Notes: generated by a model from the sequence alone, not told the origin. A stretch of DNA of 64,000 nucleotides from Ascidia mentula (GCA_947561715.1 OX387203.1:15934001-15998000), one strand, 5' to 3'. Positions 1-11,625 are shown, numbered from the stretch's first letter. Numbers and translations: made by a program.

Positions 1-1997
1 GTTTTTATGGTGTTTTTTATCAATTTAATTGAACTTAAGCCACATTGGACGTAACCGACCACAATATTTCAACTTGCCCACTTACAATATTGGATTTTGT
101 TTTAACGTTCTGGTGATCTCATGCACTTTACCAACTGTACTGAGATTTTCCAAGAGTTTTTGAGTGGAAACGCCAAATATTATTGCAAGCGAAACCTATA
201 AAAACTTTATTATTTTAATATCAAACAGTTTTGTTTCTTTGTTTGCTAAATAGGACTACTTTAATTTAGTGTGTATATTGTTTATCCACTAGTATTTTTT
301 TTTGCGGAAAACGTTTAATTCAAAAAAATACAAATAACTTCTTACTTTTGGCAGTTGCGTTCCGTTATAAATTAAAATTACTGAAATAATTTGAATCGTC
401 CACTGAATAATGTTGTGAGTCCTCGGATCCTGCGCCGGTCCAAGACGATAACAAACAGCAAAACTTCCAAAACCTAACAAGCAGGAAATGTATTAAAGTA
501 ATTTAACCTTGGATGAGAAAATGTGAAACCAACCAGCAAGAAAGAGATAGGCAGCAACTACATAATAATGCTGCAACAAAATTTCCGTCAAATTTTTCCA
601 AATGTGTGAAATAATCCAAGCACATATTGACCAGCCACCAAGTAACACAGTGTAAGTAGCTTGTTTCTGCAATATACAAAGAAATGTTTTTGACAAGTTA
701 AATTGCTATTCAAAAGTAACCAATATTAAACAACATTTGTTCATCAAAACTACTTTGAAATGAGAATGTTTAAAACACTTTTAACTGCTCAAAATATTTT
801 TGTGCACAACTATTTAATCCACAACATACATTTCTTCTTTAATTTTGAGCATTGATGTAAAGAATAATTAAGCACACAATATTCTGAAATAAATAATGCA
901 AGAAACTTGCCTTTGGAAGAAGTCGGCTCAAAATAAAAACCAGCACAAGCATCGAAGCCAAAACTCCAACTCCAACCCCGGTTGAATAATAAAACATGAC
1001 AGACTTTGACAATCGTCCGGAAAGATAAAATAAAATCAAACCCAAAGTAAGGCATGAACAACAAGCAATGTCGAATCCTATGACGGATTTTTTAAAAAAA
1101 AGTTGCAGATTTTGTTTGTGAATCTTACTTTTAATGTAGGTTTGAATTGTCATGACTTGTTCAATGTGTGAAGGTTCCACAACGATCACAGTGTCTTTGA
1201 ATGGAGATGTGCAGTGAGTTTTTATAACTTTTTCACGACTTTTGGGCGAGAAAATCCTCTGGAAAACAACCTAAATCAACATGCTCAATTAAAAAAAATT
1301 ATGTTAATGACAGAGGTGGTTATCTCAACTTTATTAGGATGAAGATATAGAAAAATATATCTTAGGATAACAACAAATGTAAAAGTTAACAGAGTGTTTT
1401 TTTTCCAAAGAAAAATTAACTATGTCACAAAAATGTTGCTCTTTTCAATAATATTATGTTACTTACAAAAGCTATTTTATACCAGTTGTCAGTTTCCACA
1501 AAATCCTCAGTACGCTGAGTTTTAATGTTGAGATTGAAATCCCCATCTAAAGAGCTCACTTGGATAAGATTGCAACCCAACATCTAAAAATAGCACATAA
1601 ATAACAAAGAAAATAAAGTAGTACAAAAACAGCCATATAAGCTACATTTTTCTAATAAAAAAGCCAATAATTTGGGCATTGGTGCGTGCGAACTAACATT
1701 CACAAGGGCAACCTAATTAACACACTGGCAAACATTCAAACCATAAAAACTGCATACATAGCCGATGTTTCCTATTGCCGGCAGAACAAATCGTTTACTC
1801 GTGTTGAAATTTCTTTCATCAAATGATTTCAAAGCAACAAAATCTTCATATTTTTCTGCAGAGGAAAAATATAAATTTTCAACACAACTTCCACAAGCAA
1901 AAAGTAAATTATTCTTACCTTCTGCCAAACAGAAACTCAATAAAGGTACAAATGCGATCCAAATTAGCAATACTTCGTTAATATCAACCTTTAACAT
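1..1997 (-). CDS. NEMP: Nuclear envelope integral membrane protein (NEMP1/2 family), 5' exons; C-terminus lies beyond the left edge
   Basis: Seven coding exons read on the minus strand: 1997-1919, 1855-1758, 1583-1467, 1270-911, 666-534, 473-346 and 195-132. Reading frame is continuous across every junction. The start at 1997 gives a hydrophobic signal peptide (LLIWIAFVPLLSFCLAE). The family signature is clear: VMFYYSTGVGVGVLASM, VFILSRLLPK, YTVLLGGWS, FGSFAVCYRLGP and IIQWTIQIISVILIYNG match the transmembrane block of vertebrate NEMP1. NEMP proteins sit in the inner nuclear membrane, bind Ran and nuclear-lamina partners, and support nuclear stiffness and germ-cell function (established for the family). 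The intron after exon 4 starts with GC (GC-AG type, 910-667), and the intron at 533-474 is only 60 bp. The cytoplasmic Ran-binding tail should lie left of position 132. The 5' flank is shared with the tandem repeats at 2.4-12.3 kb. Confidence 0.9.
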
Positions 1998-2003
1998 TTT
2001 GAG

Positions 2004-2234
2004 GCAAAGAGTTGCAGCAAAAAAACTTAAAACATGTGAGTTTTTGTCACAACAACGTTTCAACCAATCAAATGCCAGGAAACTTGTCATGCATGACAGA
2101 AGCGACGATGCAAAATAAATATAACACAACAATAATTAACATGAAATATGCACAAAATCATGCACAAAGAAGCAAAACATCAATTGATGAAAATTTTTGA
2201 CAAGTTTCTCCTCAATTCACACATAATGCATATC
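2004..2234. repeat. NEMP 5' flank, founder-like partial copy of the R repeat end
   Basis: The stretch directly upstream of the NEMP start, with an inverted CCAAT motif (GATTGG on the minus strand near 2060), recurs at the right end of repeats R1-R3 at about 4375-4500, 6712-6840 and 9103-9220. The shared core reads ACGTTTCAACCAATCAAATG. This suggests that the tandem unit was copied from, or together with, DNA next to NEMP. From 2235 to 2394 I see no gene. Confidence 0.6.
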
Positions 2235-2394
2235 TCAGTAATAGCATAATATGTCTTGTGGCGACAGGTCCAAAACTTCGTTGGTTAAATCAATTACCTC
2301 GGGTCCAGCGTAACGAAATCTGACAAAAAAATCATTATTCATTTCTAAAATAAAGTATGTTCGTTTTTTTGCGTTTAATTTGGTTTGCATCATA

Positions 2395-4754
2395 CTTGCG
2401 CAAGACCAACTATGCTGAGGCTGGTGCACCCCCTGTCAATACTCCAGTATCGCTCATACTGTCGAATTGATTGCAACATTCTGAGAAGAGGTGGGGTTGG
2501 TACAGCTCACACTACTTGCTCGCGAGCTTGGGTATCACCCGGGAAATTGGTCTTGTGATGAAAATATATAAGAAGCAAACATGTCAGTTGGTAGATTCAG
2601 TTACTGAAATTTTTCTTCTGCGATACTTGGTTAATTGCATTGAAGAAACGTGATTCAAGTTAAGTTTTGAAAAGAACAGCTGCGCTTATTGTAGACTATA
2701 TTACAAGATGGAGTTCGAAACAAGTATGCTTGCGTGCATTTAAGGTTTATATCTGAATGTTTAAACGTAATGTTGTTGTATTTTTTTACAGTTTTTACCC
2801 AAAATATGACAACTCTTGCAACGTGTTTGAAAACACATACATTGGAAGGTGGAGTGGAAAGCTTGGACCCAACTTTCCTCATCATTATTGCACTTTTTGT
2901 TTATATCTGCTTTCCCAAGTTTGTGAAAAGTTGAACGAAAACTTTGCTGTAAAGTTTCACAATTACGTGCACATTTCCATAGAAGTTAGTTTGCATGAAA
3001 AAGGTGTAACCAAGGTCATAAGAAAAAACAAATTCGGTGGTTCTTGCGAAGTTTTTCCATATTTGATGTTTTATTGCTCAAATTTCTTATGAAATGTTGC
3101 TTTGCGAACTTGTACAAAACATGTGGAATTGTTCAACCTCTTTACCGTCAACATAATAAGATTGACATTGCATCATAACTTTATTTGTTTTCATGCAAAA
3201 TATCTTGTTTATCATCACTACTTATTGCACTTAACCCTGTTTTAGATCTGCGATTTACATGAATTGACTTTTTAACGAGCTGCTGTTTTGCAATAAAGAC
3301 TAAACCCAAGTACATGTTTCAATAGACATACTTAATGCGTCATTAGTTTGGTCAGCAATACAAATGTGTGAGCAGTTGTTTTCCCTGTGACGTAGGTGAT
3401 ACGATGGATGTGCGTCATATTTCGCATTGAGAGAACAGTTAAAAGAACGGGGAAACACCGAAATAGAAACAGTTTTTTCAACCTTGATAGAGTAGTAACG
3501 TATATTCACGTTATTTCAACAAAAAGGGCAATTGCTGGGCTGTGTCAATGTGGTAGACAGCACACTTTACCGTTTTTGTCGTTCAAGATTAGAAAATTTG
3601 ATTTATACGAATTATTGTAAAAAAAGTAGTTGCACAGAAGCAACGAATATGATTTTTGCACTGTGGCGGTAGCAATTTAACAGGCCCACATAGTCTGTAA
3701 CCCAAACTATTTGATGCATGACTAGTACAATATAAAGGTCCGCGCGAGGGCCTGGGGGCGGTTATCCGCATTGACTCTTGGCGCCATGAATATCATTGTT
3801 TGGTTTGGGATTTCTTCATAACTTGCCGATCTCCAGAATGGTCTTGTACGATGCATGGTGTTTGTGTAAATAAAACATACCATCAACCTGCATAGATGCT
3901 GTCTTTTCCTGTAGGCTTAACAGTTATTTACATAAGTTTGACGTCACACAGTTGTGCGACTGCATGACCTTCTTAAATCAATCGTAATTTGCAAACCATT
4001 ATGACGTCGGAACCAAACGTGCTCGAGGTGAAACCTCAGTGTAAGAATTCATGACGAAAACAATCAATAAACATAAAGTGTTCCAATTAAGTTTGCTGGG
4101 GAACATGTATAATTCCAGTATAAATGCTGAAACTCAACTACATGTTGTTAGTTGCGCAATACATCCATAGCATTTGATATGTTTGTGGACGTACAGTATG
4201 AAACCTGGGGAATTCCCAAGGAATTAAAATACCCATGTGACCCCGTCCCACAAAATCTAGAATTTTGTCTAAACATGTGAAAGTTGTTCAATCTTCAACT
4301 TTAAGTAGGTCACAAATTGAAATGATATTGAAACTATTTACTTTGTCACCAACGGCAGGAAAATATCCCAAACGTGAGTTTTTTGCAACAACGTTTCAAC
4401 CAATCAAATGCCAGGAAACTCGTCACGCATGACAGATTCGCCAATGCGAAACAAATACACCACGATAATTAACATAAAAAAATGCGCAAAAATGTTCTTC
4501 GAAAACAACACAAATTGTTGGTAAATTTTGTTTTTGCAACAGAATATCACGAAATAAGCATCTCAACTTTAACAAGTCTGAAGTTGCTGCTGATTGAAAT
4601 CACGTTTCATGTTGGTTGATTCATTTTACTCTCGCTCTGCATCACCTATAGTTCGGCCAATGTGGTGAAAAATATTCCAAATTACCACAGAAAATAAAAT
4701 GTGCTACGGTTTTATTTGTTTCAGGATAACGTTTTTTTTATGGTTGGCACCATT
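2395..4754 (+). repeat. Tandem unit R1 (~2.36 kb)
   Basis: First of four direct repeats; anchor sequences such as the GAGAAGAGGTGGGGTTGGTA block recur at 2479, 4857, 7195 and 10805. Contents in order: TATATAAG at 2565-2572, leader exon with GTTAAG donor near 2657, microprotein exon (ORF 2806-2934), AATAAA at 3292, CRE-like sites (TGACGTAGG near 3390, TGCGTCATA near 3412), a second TATAAAG at 3731, AATAAA at 3869, a perfect TGACGTCA-type site near 3940, an exon-like ORF near 4197-4370, then the NEMP-flank copy. Confidence 0.85.
2806..2934 (+). CDS. R1 copy of the 42-aa tail-anchored microprotein
   Basis: ORF of 42 codons starting MTTLATCLKTHTLEGG and ending in a hydrophobic anchor (FLIIIALFVYICF) plus a short basic tail PKFVKS. 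The exon follows a good acceptor (TTTTTTTACAG). The upstream leader exon follows TATATAAG at 2565-2572 by the usual 25-30 bp, so an ATG lying only about 10 bp after the TATA box is probably outside the transcript. An AATAAA signal lies at 3292. No family recognised. The topology resembles a C-tail-anchored membrane microprotein, which is inference. Confidence 0.4.
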   Translation: MTTLATCLKTHTLEGGVESLDPTFLIIIALFVYICFPKFVKS

Positions 4755-7091
4755 CTTGCGCAAGACCAACCATGCAGGGTCTCAATTAGTCATACACAAT
4801 ATCCCCGCTGTCAATACTCCGGTATCACTCACGTTGTTAAATGGATTGCAACATTCTGAGAAGAGGTGGGGTTGGTACAGCTCACACTACTTGCTCGCGA
4901 GCTTGGGTATCACCCGGGAAATTGGTCTTGTGATGAAAATATATAAGAAGCAAACATGTCAGCTGGTAGGTTCAGTTACTTGAAGTTTTTCTTAATTACC
5001 TGATACCTGGTTGCATTGTAGAAACGTGATTCAAGTTAAGTTTTGAAAAGAACAGCTGCACTTATTGTAGACTATATTACAAGATGGAGTTCGAAACAAG
5101 TACGCTTGCGTGCATTTAGGATTTATATCTGAAAGTTTGGATAATATTTGTTGCATTTTTTTACAGTTTTTACCCAAAATATGACAGTTCTTGCAAAGTG
5201 TTTGAAAACACATACATTGGAAGGTGGAGTGGAAAGTTTGGACCTAACTTTCCTCATCATTATTGCACTTTTTGTTTATATCTGCTTTCCCAAGTTTGTG
5301 AAAAGTTGAACGAAAACTGGTTGTGAAGTTTCACAATTACGTGCACATTTAAACAGTAAATAGTTTGCATAAAAAAGGTGTAAACAAGGTCAAAAGGAAA
5401 AAGAAATTAGGTGGTTCTTGTGAAGTTTTTGTTAACTTGTAAAAACATTGTTCAACCTCTTTTTATCGTTAACATAATAATATTGACATTGCATCATAAA
5501 TCTATGTTTATTTTCATGCAAAATATGTTGTTTATCACTACTTATTGCACTTAACCTTGTTTTAGATCTGCGATTTACATGAATTAATTTAATAACGAAC
5601 TGCTGTTTTGCAATAAAGACTAAACCCAAGTACATGTTTCAATAGACCTATGTAATGCGTTATTAGTTTAGTCAGCAATACAAATGTGTGAGCAGTTGTT
5701 TTCCCAGTGACGTAGGTGATATTTACGGATGTGCGTCATATTTCGCATTGAGAGAAGAGTTAAAAGAACGGGGAAACACCGAAAAAGAAACAGATTTTCA
5801 CCCTTGATTGAGTAGTAACATATAGTCACGTTGTTTCAACTAAAAGGACAATTGCTGGGCTGTGTCAATGTGGTAGACAGCACACTTTACCGATTTTGTC
5901 GTTCAAGATTAGAAAATTTTATTTGTAAGAATTATTGTCAAAAAAGTAGTTGCACAGAAGCAAAGAATATGATTTTTGCACTGTGGCTGTAGCAATTTAA
6001 CAGGACCACATAGTCTGTGACCCAAAAATGCTTTATGCATGACTAGTACATCATAAAGGTCCGCGCGAGGGCCTGGGGACGGTTATCCGCGTTGACTCTT
6101 GGCGCCGTGAATATCATTGTTTGCTTTGGGATTTCTTCATAACTTGCCGCCTACAATTTTATGTGATCTCCAGAATGGTCTTGTACGATGCATGGTGTTT
6201 GTGTAAATAAAACATACCATCAGTCTGCATAGATGCTGTCTTTTGCTGTAGGCTTAACAGTTATTTACATAAGTTTGACGTCACAAAGTTGTGGGACTGC
6301 ATGACCTTCTTAAATCAATCGTAATTTGCAAACAATTATGACGTGGGAACCAGACGAGCTCGAGGTAAAACCTCAGTGTAAGAATTCATGACGAAAACAA
6401 TCTATAAACATTAAGTGTTCCAATTAAGTTTGCTGGGGAACATGTGTAATTCCAGTATAAATGCTGAAACTCAACTACATGTTGTTAGTTGCGCAATACA
6501 TCCATAGCATTTCATGTGTTTGTGGACGTACAGTATGAAACCTGGGGAATTCCCAAGGGATTAAAACAACTATGTGACCCCGTCCCACAAAATCTAAATT
6601 TTTTGTCCAAACATATGAAAGTTGTTCACTCTTCAACTTTAAGTAGGTCACAAATTGAAATGATATTGAAACTATTTACTTTGTCACCAACGGCAGGAAA
6701 ATATCCCATGCGTGAGTTTTTTGCAACAACGTTTCAACTAATCAAATGCCAGGAAACTCGTCACGCATGACAGATTCGCCAATGCGAAACAAATACACCA
6801 CGATAATTAACATAAAAAAATGCGCAAAAATGTTCTTCGAAAACAACACAAATTGTTGGTAAATTTTGTTTTTGCAACAGAATATCACGAAATAAGCATC
6901 TCAACTTTAACAAGTCTGCAGTTGCTGCTGGTTGAAATCACGTTTCATGTTGGTTGATTCATTTTACTCTCGCTCTGCATCACCTATAGTTCGGCCAATG
7001 TGGTGAAAAATATTCCAAATTACCATAGCAAATAAAATGTGCTACGGTTTTATTTGTTTCAGGATAACGTTTTTTTATGGTTGGCACCATT
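4755..7091 (+). repeat. Tandem unit R2 (~2.34 kb)
   Basis: Same order as R1: TATATAAG at 4940, microprotein ORF 5181-5309, AATAAA at 5612, exon-like ORF 6536-6712 and NEMP-flank copy. The second TATA is degraded here (TCATAAA near 6051). A short stretch between about 5430 and 5450 that R1 and R3 carry is missing. Confidence 0.85.
5181..5309 (+). CDS. R2 copy of the 42-aa tail-anchored microprotein
   Basis: Open for the full 42 codons, starting MTVLAKCLKTHTLEGG. It differs from R1 by a few substitutions (T3V, T6K, P22L) and has an identical anchor FLIIIALFVYICF. Upstream leader exon, GTTAAG donor and polypyrimidine acceptor are kept. If the protein instead began at the ATG next to the TATA box, this copy would carry two stops. 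The microprotein reading is the one that stays open in every copy. Confidence 0.4.
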   Translation: MTVLAKCLKTHTLEGGVESLDLTFLIIIALFVYICFPKFVKS

Positions 7092-9448
7092 CTTGCGCAA
7101 GACCAACCATGCAGGGTCTCAATTAGTCATACACAATATCCCCGCTGTCAATACTCTGGTATCACTCATGTTGTTAAATGGATTGCAACATTCTGAGAAG
7201 AGGTGGGGTTGGTACAGCTCACACTACTTGCTCGCGAGCTTGGGTATCACCCGGGAAATTGGTCTTGTGATGAAAATATATAAGAAGCAAACATGTCAGC
7301 TGGTAGATTCAGTTACTTGAAGTTTTTCTTAATTACCTGATACCTGGTTGCATTGTAGAAACGTGATTCAAGTTAAGTTTTGAAGACAACAGCTGCACTT
7401 ATTGTAGATTATATTACAATATGAACTTCGAAACAAGTATGCTTGCGTGCATTTAAGATTTATATCTGAAAGTTTGGATAATATTTGTTGCATTTTTTTA
7501 CAGTTTTTACCCAAAATATGACAGTTCTTGCAAAGTGTTTGAAAACACATACATTGGAAGGTGGAGTGGAAAGTTTGGACCTAACTTTCCTCATCATTAT
7601 TGCACTTTTTGTTTATATCTGCTTTCCCAAGTTTGTGAAAAGTTGAACGAAAACTGGTTGTGAAGTTTCACAGTTACGTGCACATTTAAACAGTAAATAG
7701 TTTGCATGAAAATAGTGTAAACAAGGTCAAAAGGAAAAACATTCAAGATGGTTCTTGTAAGGTTTTTCCATATTTGATGTTTTATTGCTCAAATTTCACA
7801 TCAAGTGTTGCTTTGTGAACTTGTACAAAACATGTGGAATTGTTCAACCTCTTTTTATCGTTAACATCATAATATTGTCATTGCATCATAAATCTATGTT
7901 TATTTTCATGCAAAATATGTTGTTTATCATTACTTATTGCACTTAACCTTGTTTTAAATCTGCGATTTACATAAAATTATTTAATAATGAACTACTGTTT
8001 TGCAATAAAGACTAAACCCAAGTACATGTTTCAATAGACCTATGTAATGCGTTATTCGTTTAGTCAGCAATACAAATGTGTAAGCAGTTGTTTCCCGAGT
8101 GACGTAGGTGATAAGACGGATGTGCGTCATATTTCGTATTGAGAGAACAGTTGAAAGAACGGGGAAACACCGAAATAGAAACAGTTTTTTCACCCTTGAT
8201 AGAGTAGTAACGTATAGTCACGTTGTTTTAACTAAAAGGACAATTGCTGGGCTGTGTCAATGTGATAGACAGCACACTTTACCGTTTTTGTCGTTCAAGA
8301 TTAGAAAATTTTATTTACACGAATTATTGTCAAAAAAGTAGTTGCACAGATGCAACGAATATGATTTTTGCACTGTGACGGTATCAATTTAACAGGACCA
8401 CATAATCTGTAACCTAAAACTACTTTATACATGACTGGCACAATATAAAGGTCCGCGCGAGGGCCTGGGGGCGGTTATGCGCGTTGACTCTTGGCGCCAT
8501 GAATATCATTGTTTGCCTTGGGATTTCTTCACAACTTGCCGCCAACAATTTTATGTGATCTCCAGAATGGTCTTGTACGATGCATGGTGTTTGTGTAAAT
8601 AAAACATACCATCAGCCTGCATAGATGCTGTCTTTTCCTGTAGGCTTAACAGTTATTTACATAAGTTTGACGTCACACAGTTGTGCGACTGCATGACCTT
8701 TTTCAATCAATCGTAATTTGCAAACAATTATGACGTCGGAACCAGACGTGCTCAAGGTAAAACCTCAGTGTAAGAATTCATGACGAAAACAATCAATAAA
8801 CATTAAGTGTTCCAATTGAGTTTGCTGGGGAACATGTATAATTCCAGTATAAATGCTGAAACTTATCTACATGTTGTTAGTTGCGCAATACATCCATAGC
8901 ATTTCATATGTTTATGGACGTACAGTATGAAACCTTGGGAATTTCCAAAAGAATTAAAACAACCATGTGACCCCGTTCCACAAAATCTAGATTTTTTGTC
9001 CAAACATATGAAAGTTGTTCACTCTTCAACTTTAAGTTGGTCACAAATTGAAATGATATTGAAACTATTTACTTTGACACCAACGGCAGGAAAATATCCC
9101 AAACGTGAGTTTTTTGCAACAACGTTTCAACCAATCAAATGCCAGGAAACTCGTCACGCATGACAGATTCGCCAATGCGAAGCAAATACACCACGATAAT
9201 TAACAAAAAAAGGCGCACAAAAATCTTCTTCAAAAACAAAACAAATTATTGGTAAATATTTATTTTTGCAACAGATTCAGTATCGTAACTTCAACAAGAC
9301 TATAGTTGCTGCTGGTTAAAATCACGTTTCATGTTGGTTGATTCATTTTATTCTCGCTCTGCATGAAGTATAGTTCGGCCAATGTGGTGGAAATACTGGA
9401 AATTCTCACTTAATATAAAAGTGTTACGGTTTTATTTATTTCACAATT
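7092..9448 (+). repeat. Tandem unit R3 (~2.36 kb)
   Basis: TATATAAG at 7277, microprotein ORF 7518-7646, AATAAA at 8004, second TATAAAG at 8444, exon-like ORF 8927-9163 and NEMP-flank copy near 9103-9220. The closest sequence match to R2 is over the leader and microprotein exons. Confidence 0.85.
7518..7646 (+). CDS. R3 copy of the 42-aa tail-anchored microprotein
   Basis: Predicted protein identical to the R2 copy (MTVLAKCLKTHTLEGG then the same anchor), with the same leader/acceptor architecture. No family recognised. Confidence 0.4.
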   Translation: MTVLAKCLKTHTLEGGVESLDLTFLIIIALFVYICFPKFVKS

Positions 9449-9524
9449 CTTGCGCAAGACCAACAAAGCAGAGGCTCAACCCATAGTCATACATAATGTC
9501 CCCGCTGTCAATACTCCGGTATCA

Positions 9525-10774
9525 GTAACCCTGTTTACATGGCCAAGTCGACTTGAGCATCAAGTCGACTCGTGACCGGGTCACGTGATTTTCAAATTCG
9601 ACGCGCGAAAACGACGAATTTACATGGGGCTTTTAAGTCAGCTTAAGTTAAGCTGTCTCGGGCTGACAGGCTGTAAATTCAGACTCTGTACTAAATAAAT
9701 TATCAATATTTCTAACCTAGGCATGCAGAGAAAAGTTATTGGCAGTTAGTTTACGTAAATGCTTGCTGCAAATTGGTCCTTGATTATGTGAGTTTACTTT
9801 TCCAGATATAATAGATGATTTAACTAGAAAGCCTGCTGCAACCCATATTTTTTTAATTTCTGATTAAACTAAAAGGCTGCATTTTCCTGGAATGTGTTCA
9901 CAACAACAACATGGTAAGAGTATTCAAGTGAAAATTTCATGTTTAGTAGTATTAATTATCTCTGTCCTTCTTCACAGGATCCTTTTCAGAAGCTGTCTAA
10001 TCCCGTAATCCCATGTACAATTGAGTGTCAGAAAAGACTGAATGGAATGTTTCATACCAGCCCAATGTTAATTAATTTGAAACAAATATACAGAAGATGT
10101 GATAGTTACATAATATAAACTTGTGTCAAACAGAAAAGGTTTACATAAGCCTGCTTTTGTATTTTATGGTTGATTGTTGTTCACATAATCCTTGCATAAA
10201 TAAGATGCAGTAGCCTAAATATGAATAAACAACCAGTTTGCATATTATAGCACATCCAGCAGCAAATGAAAACAGTTAACACAAGTGCATTCTTCTTTCG
10301 AACAAGTGTCAGCATTCCTGCAATGCATTTGTTTCCTTCAGGTCTCCAAAATGCAACTTAGGTCCTCAAAACGAATGTTGCTTTTTTGGATCTTGATACA
10401 ATTCATTTAACACTTGCGCAGTATTTATCAAAATTAACTCGAGTAAGCACATCCTTCGCGCCCCTGCAGCATAGAGCATACTCACGTAGTTGTACTAGAA
10501 CTAGTTTATCACTTTTAAGGTTTATTGTAAACAGCAAACCCTCAACGCACAACCTCGTAAACAAATTACCTAATCCTAACTTCTTCGCGGCACTTGTCGC
10601 AACTGGGTTTAAGCTGACTTAATCGCTTAAGCTGTCCCGTAAACCACTCTCCGCGTTAGATCGAAGTCCGAGACGGCTTAAGACGCTTGCCTTTTTCTCT
10701 TCGCCGAAAACGAGAGAGTCGGATCGGCGAGTCAGCTTCGAAGCCGTCTTAAACCGTCATGTAAACGGGGTTAC
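9525..10774. mobile_element. Inverted-repeat DNA transposon (MITE-like), ~1.25 kb
   Basis: The ends read GTAACCCTGTTTACATG at the left and CATGTAAACGGGGTTAC at the right, near-perfect inverted repeats of 17 bp. The subterminal regions contain repeated CTTAAG/GACTTAA-type motifs in both orientations (about 9632-9660 and 10,613-10,680). It interrupts a sequence that is continuous in R1-R3, so it inserted after the unit was duplicated. No transposase ORF is visible. Target duplication is unclear (TCA or TA are both possible), so I do not assign a superfamily. Confidence 0.75.
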
Positions 10775-10885
10775 TCATGCAGTCAAATTGAGTGCAGCAT
10801 TCTGAGAAGAGGTGGGGTTGGTACAGCTCACACTACTTGCTCGCGAGCTTGGGTATCACCCGGGAAATTGGTCTTGTGATGAAAA

Positions 10886-10893
10886 TATATAAG
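10886..10893 (+). promoter_or_regulatory. TATA box of the R4 microprotein gene
   Basis: TATATAAG embedded in a ~100-bp block that is almost invariant in all four repeats. Equivalent boxes lie at 2565, 4940 and 7277. Normal spacing predicts a start near 10,915, downstream of the ATG at 10,902. Confidence 0.5.
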
Positions 10894-10901
10894 AAGCAAA
10901 C

Positions 10902-11257
10902 ATGTCAGTTGGTAGATTCAGTTACTTGAAGGGTTTCTTAATTACCTGTTACCTGGTTGCATTGAAGAAACGTGATTCAAGTTAAGTTTTGAAGAGAACA
11001 GCTGCACTTTTTGTAGACTATATTACAAGATGGACTTCGAAACAAGTATGCTTGCGTGCATTTAAGGTTTATGTCTGAAAGTTTGAACATATTATTTGTT
11101 GTATTTTTTTACAGTTTTTGCACAAAATATGACAGCTCTTGCAAAGTGTTTGAAAACACATACATTGGAAGGTGGAGTGGAAAGTTTGGACCCAACTTTC
11201 CTCATCATTATTGCACTTTTTGTTTATATCTGCTTTCCCAAGTTTGTGAAAAGTTGA
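10902..11257 (+). CDS. R4 microprotein gene (42 aa from 11,129; alternative 73-aa reading from 10,902)
   Basis: Two exons: 10,902-10,980 with donor GTTAAG, and 11,115-11,257 after acceptor TTTTTTTACAG. Starting at 11,129 gives MTALAKCLKTHTLEGG followed by FLIIIALFVYICF, 42 residues. Only in this copy can an upstream ATG (10,902) be read in frame across the splice, giving 73 residues with an extra hydrophobic stretch (FLITCYLVAL). R1, R2 and R3 have stops in that first exon. The TATA spacing favours the short form. AATAAA follows at 11,620. Function unknown. Confidence 0.4.
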
Positions 11258-11625
11258 ACGAAAACTTTGCTGTAAAGTTTCACAATTGCGTGCACATTTC
11301 CACAGAAGATATATTTTGCATGAAAAGGTGTAACCAAGGTCAAAAGGAAAAACAATTTAGGTGGTTCTTGTGAAGTTTTTCCATATTTGATGTTTTATTG
11401 CTCAAATTTCTTATGAAATGTTGCTTTGCGAACTTGTACAAAACACATGGAATTGTTCAACCTCTTTTTATCGTTTACATAATAAGATTGTCATTGCATT
11501 ATAACCTTATATTTATTTTCATGCAAAATATCTTGTTTATCATCACTACTTATTGCACTTAACCTTGTTTTAAATCTGCGATTTACATGAATTGATTTTT
11601 TAACGAGCTGCTGTTTTTCAATAAA

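Noticed and set aside
839-866. Continuation of NEMP exon 4 beyond 911 (ASFLHYLFQ)
   Set aside because: This reads through the GC-AG intron; family similarity resumes only in the next exon.
2479-2600. Highly conserved ~120-bp block as a snRNA, tRNA or SRP RNA gene
   Set aside because: I compared it by memory with U1-U6, tRNA boxes and SRP RNA and saw no match. Its TATATAAG and the following splice sites fit a protein-coding promoter better.
10386-10622. 78-codon ORF inside the R4 transposon as a transposase
   Set aside because: No catalytic motif, Ser/Leu-rich composition typical of chance ORFs.
10902-10980. 73-aa reading of the R4 gene from the first ATG as the main product
   Set aside because: The ATG lies about 10 bp after the TATA box, upstream of the expected transcript start, and R1-R3 have stops in this frame. 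Kept only as an alternative.
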